From NCBI GenBank assembly GCA_019412865.1, contig DXOJ01000484.1, positions 1 through 5,122 of the forward strand: DNA of 5,122 nucleotides. Direction: 5' to 3'. Made by a program: the position numbers and the translations under genes. Origin of the DNA: Bacteroides sp. (lineage in GTDB: Bacteria > Bacteroidota > Bacteroidia > Bacteroidales > Bacteroidaceae). This document shows, one piece after another, positions 1 through 5,122 of the stretch (position 1 is its first letter; each line of letters starts with the position of its first letter). The notes below the pieces were generated by a model. It did not search any database, had not been told where the DNA came from, and saw only the letters and a program-made list of their open reading frames with translations.

Positions 1-1537
1 ACCAAAGAGTCTGTACTCCCATCTTCTTCGCCACAGCAACTGCATTTTCTACACGTTGCCACATGTCATCTGCCATCCTTTGCATCAAAGAGACATAATC
101 TTCATAACGATAATTCGAAATATCAATTAAATCACAACGGTCATCTATTCCCAACGCCTTTAAAGTAACGGTTTCTTCAAAAACTTTATCACCATCCCAA
201 TCATATTCAATACAATCAAAGAATCCATTGCCATCCATATCGGTATACCTCACAGTAGCAAGAACTTCAGGATCTTTGTTCAACCACATACGATCCCATC
301 CTTGATAAAAGAAACTATTCTGATCAACTCGCCAAATTCCCTGTTCAGCACCATAAAGATGTAACCGTCCATCAAACCGGCTTATATACAACTTCCCATT
401 ACCTGAATTATCCATATCCCACTCACCCCGATCTCCTGCTGCATCTGATTGTTTGTTATTATCAATCCCGCCAGCTTTCCAACCCACTTTGAAGGGGTCT
501 GCCGGATCATAGAACTCTACCCTCTCCCAACGATTACAATCATCATCTTCGTCAAATACAAAATTAACACGTGTCCACTTCCCTCTGTTGAATATAAGAT
601 CAAGAGCACTTTCGTGGTTAGGATAGATAAGTTCCGTCATCAGCCGGTAACGGGCATCTACAAAGAATTTGTCAGCTTCGGGCAATCCGCGCAGGTTTTT
701 GATCGGATGCTTCTGATCCTCGTAACTAAACCCCGGTCCTTGGAAGCCTATGGTAAAGTCAAAGTCAAACTCATTTCCCGGAGCATTATCATTATCCATA
801 TCAACAGCAATTGACACCCAGTCTATATTTCCGCTCAACTGCGAAGTTTTATACGATGCATCTTTTACTTTGGGAGAATCTACCATACGGATTGCCATTT
901 CCGTCAATCCATCGTGATCCGGATCATAAAAGAGAAACGGATTTTCCCAATTCAACCGTAAATCCTTCATGTCATAAGTGGGAGTATGTATTTTCATAAA
1001 GGCTGTATGTCCGCTATAATCTTCATAAAAATTCGATATGCCTTGTTTATCCCAACAACGTAATTCAAAGCTATTCCAACCTATATAATTGAATATATTA
1101 TCCTTATCAAGATCCATCATTATCATATAATGTCCACTTCCCCAGCTGTCTTTTCCGTTTACTGTCGGATACTCTATCACAAACTGCACATCAGCACGAC
1201 CGTCATTATCCGTATCCACCCAGTCAATCACTAAATCGTAGATACCATCTTTATTACGGTCTATCAACAAGCAATCGTTTATCATATCACCCTCAATATC
1301 TCCCACCTTCATATTTCCATCATCATCCAACCAAAGGATAGGCGTGTCATTTCGGGTAACAGACTTAATAGCATCCGGAGTACCATCATTGTTTAAATCC
1401 AGATATTCTACCTTATAATCTACAGGTGGTAAGGGCAACCGAAGAGAAGTTATTTTCAACCCTGTATTCCAGTATGTTTGTGCAGAAACAGAAACCGCAC
1501 ACACACTTAACGCAAATGCTAACAAAAATTTCTTCAT
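1..1537 (-). CDS. Secreted protein with many Asp-rich calcium-binding-like loops; 3' end beyond window
   Basis: I do not recognise a named family. The frame is open from the ATG at 1537 down to the left edge, giving 512 residues with no stop, so the C-terminus is missing. Residues 1-19 form a clear Sec signal peptide (MKKFLLAFAL start, hydrophobic core, cleavage likely after VSA before Gln20). There is no lipobox Cys, so the protein is probably periplasmic or exported as a soluble protein. The mature part carries repeated Asp/Asn loops resembling EF-hand, dockerin or thrombospondin-3 calcium sites: DLNNDGTPD (47-55), DRNKDGIYD (93-101), DTDNDGRAD (108-116), DLDKDNIFN (142-150), DPDHDGLTE (205-213), DMDNDNAPG (246-254), DMDNSGNGK (374-382), DMDGNGFFD (433-441) and DWDGDKVFE (446-454), plus weaker ones near 70 and 329. 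They alternate with aromatic-rich beta-like segments, as in calcium-stabilised beta-propeller or VCBS/FG-GAP-like proteins. No catalytic signature was seen. It is divergent from the membrane regulator at 1732, which may control it. The reading frame is certain; the function is open (glycan binding or a carbohydrate-active enzyme are possibilities). Confidence 0.9.
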   Translation of the reverse strand, partial: MKKFLLAFALSVCAVSVSAQTYWNTGLKITSLRLPLPPVDYKVEYLDLNNDGTPDAIKSVTRNDTPILWLDDDGNMKVGDIEGDMINDCLLIDRNKDGIYDLVIDWVDTDNDGRADVQFVIEYPTVNGKDSWGSGHYMIMMDLDKDNIFNYIGWNSFELRCWDKQGISNFYEDYSGHTAFMKIHTPTYDMKDLRLNWENPFLFYDPDHDGLTEMAIRMVDSPKVKDASYKTSQLSGNIDWVSIAVDMDNDNAPGNEFDFDFTIGFQGPGFSYEDQKHPIKNLRGLPEADKFFVDARYRLMTELIYPNHESALDLIFNRGKWTRVNFVFDEDDDCNRWERVEFYDPADPFKVGWKAGGIDNNKQSDAAGDRGEWDMDNSGNGKLYISRFDGRLHLYGAEQGIWRVDQNSFFYQGWDRMWLNKDPEVLATVRYTDMDGNGFFDCIEYDWDGDKVFEETVTLKALGIDDRCDLIDISNYRYEDYVSLMQRMADDMWQRVENAVAVAKKMGVQTLW

Positions 1538-1560
1538 ACTAACTTTTAATTGTTTTTTAG

Positions 1561-1568
1561 CAAAGAAA
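1561..1568 (-). promoter_or_regulatory. Candidate -7 box for the secreted-protein gene
   Basis: The minus strand reads TTTCTTTG here, one mismatch from the Bacteroidota -7 consensus TAnnTTTG. It ends 23 nt before the ATG at 1537, which would give a leader of under 20 nt. No convincing TTTG -33 element lies at normal spacing; the upstream position is occupied by the 12-bp repeat array, whose nearest unit is 9 bp away. A weak promoter touching a repeat array suits activator dependence, but this is inference. The leader between box and ATG is A-rich with no Shine-Dalgarno sequence, as is common in Bacteroides. Confidence 0.4.
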
Positions 1569-1577
1569 GCAGGAAGA

Positions 1578-1625
1578 GCTTAATCAACGGCTTAAACAAA
1601 CACTTAAGAAAATGCTTAAAATAAA
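1578..1625. repeat. Four tandem 12-bp repeats with CTTAA core, candidate operator
   Basis: Read on the plus strand the four units are GCTTAATCAACG (1578-1589), GCTTAAACAAAC (1590-1601), ACTTAAGAAAAT (1602-1613) and GCTTAAAATAAA (1614-1625). The core RCTTAA recurs at exactly 12-bp steps and the second half of each unit is A-rich, while the flanking 12-mers on either side do not fit. The array sits 41 bp from the minus-strand start at 1537 and 9 bp upstream of its candidate -7 box. It is about 60 bp upstream of the -7 box of the regulator gene. SARP-family regulators are known to bind short direct repeats beside the core promoter, so this is the best candidate binding site for the divergently encoded SARP-like protein. 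The repeats are directly visible; their role as an operator is inference. Confidence 0.7.
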
Positions 1626-1663
1626 TAGTTATCAATAAAGCCGATATTTTTTCCGTAACATCG

Positions 1664-1693
1664 TTTTTTAATCCTTTAATTATTATAAATTTG
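1664..1693 (+). promoter_or_regulatory. Bacteroidota-type promoter of the membrane regulator gene
   Basis: TAAATTTG at 1686-1693 matches the Bacteroidota -7 consensus TAnnTTTG exactly. A T-run at 1664-1669, about 18 bp upstream, could stand in for the -33 TTTG element, though it lacks the G. Transcription would start near 1700, leaving a leader of roughly 30 nt before the ATG at 1732. No Shine-Dalgarno sequence precedes the start. Confidence 0.6.
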
Positions 1694-1731
1694 CATTCAA
1701 GTTTGTAAATCTAATCATTCACAGCACAATT

Positions 1732-4269
1732 ATGATGAAAAACTCACTTTGGAGGATTATACTTATACTCTTTATCTCTCTTCAATCCATATATGCCACC
1801 AATTATGGCTTATATTTTAATTCGCATAATGTTCCCGGCGACCGTCGGACATCATTACTGCTCAATAACAACACACCCTTTGAATTAAAAGAAGAAATCA
1901 CTATTGACTTTCAAATAGAATTGAGAGATGAGGCTTTATTCGGAACCTTATTCCATATCCGTACAGATGATGGTCAAGACATTGATGCTGTATTTTCCGT
2001 ACACGACCATGGGTTATATTATCCGGCCTTAATTATTAATGACAATATGAAGTCAATGGACTATCAAGTACAGAAGAAAGAAAAAACATCCATACGATTC
2101 ACATTATCGAAAAAAGAAAATAAAGCTACATTTACCTACAATGGAAAGACGCTTTCGTGCGGTATTCGTCTGAACGCAACAAAAAATGTGACCATTATAT
2201 TAGGTATTCCTTTGTTACCTAACCGCACCGATGTAGTTCCGATGAATATATATGACCTAAAAATATCACAAGACAAACAAGATACATTTTATTGGGAATT
2301 AAAGAAGCATAACGATAGTATTTGTTATGATTTTATCCAACAGGCACCGGCAGTAGCAGTCAATCCACACTGGATTATCAACGATCACGTCGAATGGAAG
2401 AAGATCTATTCTTTAAAAACGATGGATAAGATTCAGACGGCTTTCAACCCGAAAGATAATATTTTCTACCTGGTAAGTAACGATAAGATGACCTGTTTCT
2501 CTCCCGGTACTGATAACACTGTCACTACAACAATCAAACATGGCCATCGGGCTATGGTATATGCTGATTATCTGCAATATGACACTCTCAACAATTCATT
2601 GCTGTCATACAATCTGGAGCAAAGGTTAGTCTCCCGTTATAATAAAAAATCACAAAGTTGGAGTCTTGACAAAGAGGTTATTGACGAACCTGCATATAGC
2701 GGACATTCATGGGCTGTTTGCGATAGCGTTGCATATACTTTCGGAGGTTATGGATTCTATCTTTTTAGAAATTCGTTATTCAAATTGAACCTGAATACAA
2801 ATGAAATAACTGAATGTGCATATAGTCCTGCTATTACCCCCCGCACATCTACTGCATCAGCCGTTGTTGACGGAAAACTGTATGTATTCGGTGGAAGAGG
2901 TAATGAAAGCGGAAAACAAGAATTTGCCTCTGTATATTACTATGACCTATATGCCATAGATCTCAAAACAATGAAATCAGAGAAAATATGGGAAAAGGAA
3001 AATACAGAAGGAAAATTCATTTTAGCATCCAGCATGTATTATTCTCCACAAGACACTGCCTTCTACGCAGCATGCACTCATGAATATGGCATGTTGATAA
3101 AAATTTCATTAAACAAACCGGAATGGACTTTCGTTTCACGTTCCGTCAACAGACCTATTGCGTTTAAAGATGGGGTGTTTAGTTTTTATTATGCACCTTC
3201 ATTCAATAAAATGTATCTGTTAACAGACTGGGTTCTTAACGACTACAGCCATGATATAACTATTTATTCTATTGACTGCCCGCTCTTCTCTGATAACACA
3301 ATTGTGCAAGAGATACCGGAAGAGACTTCCCTGCCGATAAAAACAATTTTGTTATGGACAACCGTTGGTATGATACTGATTCTTATTGCTGCCCGGATAT
3401 TCGTGAAGAAAGAAAAGAGTAAACACATAACCGGCACAAAGAAAGAAACAAGTATTATAGAAGAGAAAGAACAGGAAGGAATTGCAGTTATAAAGAGAGT
3501 AGACGAGACGGTATATTTCAGTCGGGAGAAATCCTCTATCTCTTTACTTGGAGGTTTTGCCGTAAAAGATAAAGAAGGCAATGATATAACTTTCGATTTT
3601 ACACCTCTGACCAAGCAACTACTTCTCATGTTGCTATTATATACTGAAAAGGATAAACGGGGCATTTTAGCTAAAAGGCTGGACTACATGATATGGGCAG
3701 ACAAAAACGAAGATGCTGCCCGAAACAATCGCAATGTCTATCTACGTAAACTCCGTGCTTTGCTGGAAAAAGTTGGTCAGATAGAAATTCTGAATGATAA
3801 AAGTTTCTATAGTATTAAATGTGGTCCGGATGTATTCATCGACTATAATGAGGCATTGAAACAGATTCAGAATATGCAAACGACTAATAAGGATGGTGAA
3901 CAACTGAATAAAACACTTGAACTCCTTCTTTATGGTCCTCTATTACCTAATACTCTTTACGAATGGTTGGATGATTTTAAAGAAAGCTATTCCAGTCTTT
4001 CCATTACATTACTCACCAACCTCCTTTCGAGTAAACTGGAGACCAAAAATTATGATTTGGCACTGCGTATTGCCGACACGATTTTCCTGCATGACCCATT
4101 AAATGAAGAAGCCCTTTCTGCCAAATGTGTGGCACTATGTGAAAAAAGGATGAAAGGAATGGCTTTGAATGCGTATGAGAAGTTCTGCAAAGAATATAGC
4201 GAAAGTTTAGGTGAAGAATACAAAATTTCCTTCACCAATATATGTAGTTGCAATAAGGAACGATGCTAG
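1732..4269 (+). CDS. Membrane-spanning SARP-like regulator with LamG-like and kelch-like periplasmic sensor
   Basis: This 845-residue protein is probably a one-component signal transducer in the inner membrane. Residues 1-22 are a signal peptide (cleavage after IYA). Residues about 24-185 look like a LamG/concanavalin-A jelly roll (strands around ITIDFQIEL and FGTLFHIR). Residues about 225-515 look like a beta-propeller with kelch-type Gly pairs in YTFGGYG (335-341) and YVFGGRG (384-390). A single hydrophobic helix spans about 538-558 and is followed by KKEK, placing the C-terminus in the cytoplasm. Residues 602-697 form a SARP/OmpR-type winged helix: LLGGFAV opening, IWAD (654-657), then DAARNNRNVYLRKLRALLEK (661-680) across the recognition-helix region. 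Residues about 720-835 match the bacterial transcriptional activator (BTAD) TPR-like domain (LLYGPLLPNTLYEWLDDF; HDPLNEEAL). No kinase, receiver or AraC domain is present, so it is not a hybrid two-component system. Two in-frame ATGs open the gene; the first is used here. It is divergent from the calcium-loop protein, its likely target. Domain calls are by eye; ligand and regulon are unknown. Confidence 0.9.
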   Translation: MMKNSLWRIILILFISLQSIYATNYGLYFNSHNVPGDRRTSLLLNNNTPFELKEEITIDFQIELRDEALFGTLFHIRTDDGQDIDAVFSVHDHGLYYPALIINDNMKSMDYQVQKKEKTSIRFTLSKKENKATFTYNGKTLSCGIRLNATKNVTIILGIPLLPNRTDVVPMNIYDLKISQDKQDTFYWELKKHNDSICYDFIQQAPAVAVNPHWIINDHVEWKKIYSLKTMDKIQTAFNPKDNIFYLVSNDKMTCFSPGTDNTVTTTIKHGHRAMVYADYLQYDTLNNSLLSYNLEQRLVSRYNKKSQSWSLDKEVIDEPAYSGHSWAVCDSVAYTFGGYGFYLFRNSLFKLNLNTNEITECAYSPAITPRTSTASAVVDGKLYVFGGRGNESGKQEFASVYYYDLYAIDLKTMKSEKIWEKENTEGKFILASSMYYSPQDTAFYAACTHEYGMLIKISLNKPEWTFVSRSVNRPIAFKDGVFSFYYAPSFNKMYLLTDWVLNDYSHDITIYSIDCPLFSDNTIVQEIPEETSLPIKTILLWTTVGMILILIAARIFVKKEKSKHITGTKKETSIIEEKEQEGIAVIKRVDETVYFSREKSSISLLGGFAVKDKEGNDITFDFTPLTKQLLLMLLLYTEKDKRGILAKRLDYMIWADKNEDAARNNRNVYLRKLRALLEKVGQIEILNDKSFYSIKCGPDVFIDYNEALKQIQNMQTTNKDGEQLNKTLELLLYGPLLPNTLYEWLDDFKESYSSLSITLLTNLLSSKLETKNYDLALRIADTIFLHDPLNEEALSAKCVALCEKRMKGMALNAYEKFCKEYSESLGEEYKISFTNICSCNKERC

Positions 4270-4301
4270 TTTGAGCTGAAAAATCAATAAGCTAATATCC
4301 T

Positions 4302-4343
4302 ATATTACTCCCAATATTATATGAATAGTTATTGGGATAATAT
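4302..4343. terminator. Imperfect hairpin between convergent genes, possible bidirectional terminator
   Basis: The left arm 4302-4316 (ATATTACTCCCAATA) pairs with the right arm 4330-4343 (TATTGGGATAATAT), giving 14 base pairs with one bulged C at 4308 and a 13-nt loop. It fills most of the spacer between the two convergent stops, and its last base touches the minus-strand stop codon. The stem is mostly A-T outside a CCC/GGG centre, and no U-tract follows directly on the plus strand. On the minus strand a short T-run lies over ten bases beyond. Its position favours termination; the missing U-tract argues against a strong intrinsic terminator. Confidence 0.45.
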
Positions 4344-5110
4344 CACAAACCTAAAGCCTTTTCCAGCCGACCTTCGAGACATGCACTCAAGTCAGTCGTA
4401 ACAAACTTCCCATTATAAAAAAGAGAAAAGATAGTGGCTGGGGCAGGTGCATTTTGTGCCTGTTCCATGGTTTCCAATTCTATTATTTTTAATGGAACGC
4501 CTTTGTTCTTGGTTGCACTGACCAAAGAACCACGAACATGGAATTCAGTAAACGGACAGCGATGGGTATAATAAACGACCACTCCATCCCGGTCAGGACA
4601 CTCACCAGTCAACACACTGTCGTTGAATGAAGGATCGGGAGCTGCCGGATTTATTTTTAAAGCTAAAAGGCTGAATCCGTAAGGAAGTTTCTCTATGGTT
4701 TGGAAACCTTGTCGCAGCAACCACTTCGTATCGCTCATAAAATGAAATTTAGAAGTGCCTACCACAGTAACCAAACCATCTTTTCCCTGTAATTTTGCAT
4801 CGTCAATAGCAGACTGCAACAAAGCCTTACCATGTCCGCATCCTTTATATTTACCCGATACCCAAAAACAATTTATCATCAGATAATTAGGAGCACTGAC
4901 AGGCACCCACGCTTTTTCAGCAGGAACATATTCGATGAACACTTTTGCCCGTTCATCAATACGCCTGAAAACATAGCCATTGGCAAACTCTTTTTTCAAC
5001 CATTCTTTTTTTAACTCATAACTATCTTTGCATTTCTTATCCGAAAAAGCACAGCATATATGTTCGCCCGCAATATTCTCCTTCGTCAAAGTGATGTAAT
5101 TTGTTTCCAT
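4343..5110 (-). CDS. YoaP-like protein: GNAT acetyltransferase fused to thioredoxin-fold-like domain
   Basis: This complete 255-residue protein has the length and layout of the Bacillus YoaP family (about 250 residues). Residues 1 to about 155 are a GNAT N-acetyltransferase domain. The acetyl-CoA pyrophosphate-binding loop is visible as KGCGHGKALL (89-98), preceded by the strand YLMINCFWVSG. The conserved-looking N-terminus with HICCAF (18-23) and a KVFIEYVP strand (56-63) support the ATG at 5110 as the true start. Residues about 175-245 are the YoaP-type C-terminal domain: strand VVVYYTH, then CPFT (185-188), then a proline-rich turn leading to IFSLFYNGKFV (227-237). That order resembles a thioredoxin/glutaredoxin fold with a monothiol CPFT site. 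The substrate is unknown; cytoplasmic location is expected because no signal peptide is seen. The gene is convergent with the membrane regulator and probably functionally independent. Only 12 bases lie upstream in the window, so its promoter cannot be judged. Confidence 0.9.
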   Translation of the reverse strand: METNYITLTKENIAGEHICCAFSDKKCKDSYELKKEWLKKEFANGYVFRRIDERAKVFIEYVPAEKAWVPVSAPNYLMINCFWVSGKYKGCGHGKALLQSAIDDAKLQGKDGLVTVVGTSKFHFMSDTKWLLRQGFQTIEKLPYGFSLLALKINPAAPDPSFNDSVLTGECPDRDGVVVYYTHRCPFTEFHVRGSLVSATKNKGVPLKIIELETMEQAQNAPAPATIFSLFYNGKFVTTDLSACLEGRLEKALGL

Positions 5111-5122
5111 AATATTCTATTA

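Noticed and set aside
449..999. Open frames on the plus strand at 449-814 and 811-999
   Set aside because: They lie antisense inside the secreted-protein gene, whose minus-strand frame is open for 512 codons with a signal peptide and repeated motifs. The short frames show no recognisable protein features.
1603..1608. CTTAAG palindrome as a stand-alone inverted-repeat operator
   Set aside because: The palindrome arises only because the third repeat unit has G after CTTAA; the other three units lack it, so the direct-repeat reading explains the region better.
1578..1625. Repeat array as a CRISPR or mobile-element end
   Set aside because: The units are only 12 bp with no spacers, and no cas genes, transposase or terminal inverted repeats are present.
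3264..3665. Minus-strand open frame within the regulator gene
   Set aside because: It is antisense to the membrane helix and winged-helix coding region; its composition mirrors the real gene and it has no start context or family resemblance.
3917..4253. Small frames at 3917-4102 (plus) and 4050-4253 (minus)
   Set aside because: They overlap the BTAD-coding region in other frames and show no independent features.
1732..4269. Central gene as a galactose oxidase enzyme, suggested by kelch-like repeats
   Set aside because: Only the propeller scaffold is suggested. No copper-site pattern is apparent, and the downstream membrane helix and DNA-binding domain point to a sensor.
4832..5014. Plus-strand open frame inside the acetyltransferase gene
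   Set aside because: It is antisense to a well-supported GNAT/YoaP coding sequence.

Overview
The window looks like chromosome of a gut-type Bacteroidota, most likely Bacteroides or a close relative. The DNA is AT-rich and the starts lack Shine-Dalgarno sequences. A TAnnTTTG-type -7 promoter box precedes the central gene. That gene fuses a periplasmic lectin/kelch-like sensor to a cytoplasmic SARP-like regulator, an architecture I associate with Bacteroides. This assignment comes from sequence style, not from a database match.

Layout: (1) Positions 1-1537, minus strand: the first 512 codons of a secreted protein that runs off the left edge. It has a signal peptide and about ten Asp-rich, EF-hand/dockerin-like putative calcium loops. 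(2) Positions 1538-1731: a 194-bp divergent intergenic region. It holds four tandem 12-bp repeats with a CTTAA core in strict register, a candidate minus-strand -7 box 9 bp from the array, and a good Bacteroidota -7 box for the plus-strand gene. (3) Positions 1732-4269, plus strand: an 845-residue single-pass membrane regulator made of signal peptide, LamG/ConA-like domain, kelch-like propeller, one membrane helix, OmpR/SARP-type winged helix and a BTAD/TPR domain. (4) Positions 4270-4342: a short convergent spacer with an imperfect hairpin. (5) Positions 4343-5110, minus strand: a YoaP-type protein, a GNAT acetyltransferase fused to a thioredoxin-fold-like C-terminal domain.

How it may work together: the central protein reads as a one-component (ToxR-like) signal transducer. 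It would sense a glycan or other periplasmic ligand and regulate directly through its cytoplasmic DNA-binding domain. The divergently transcribed calcium-loop protein is the obvious target, and the tandem repeats between the genes are the obvious candidate operator, because SARP regulators are known to bind short direct repeats next to the -10/-35 region. The ligand, the target and the operator are all inferred. The acetyltransferase appears to be an unrelated convergent neighbour. No SusC/SusD, glycoside hydrolase, mobile element, RNA gene or CRISPR is visible.
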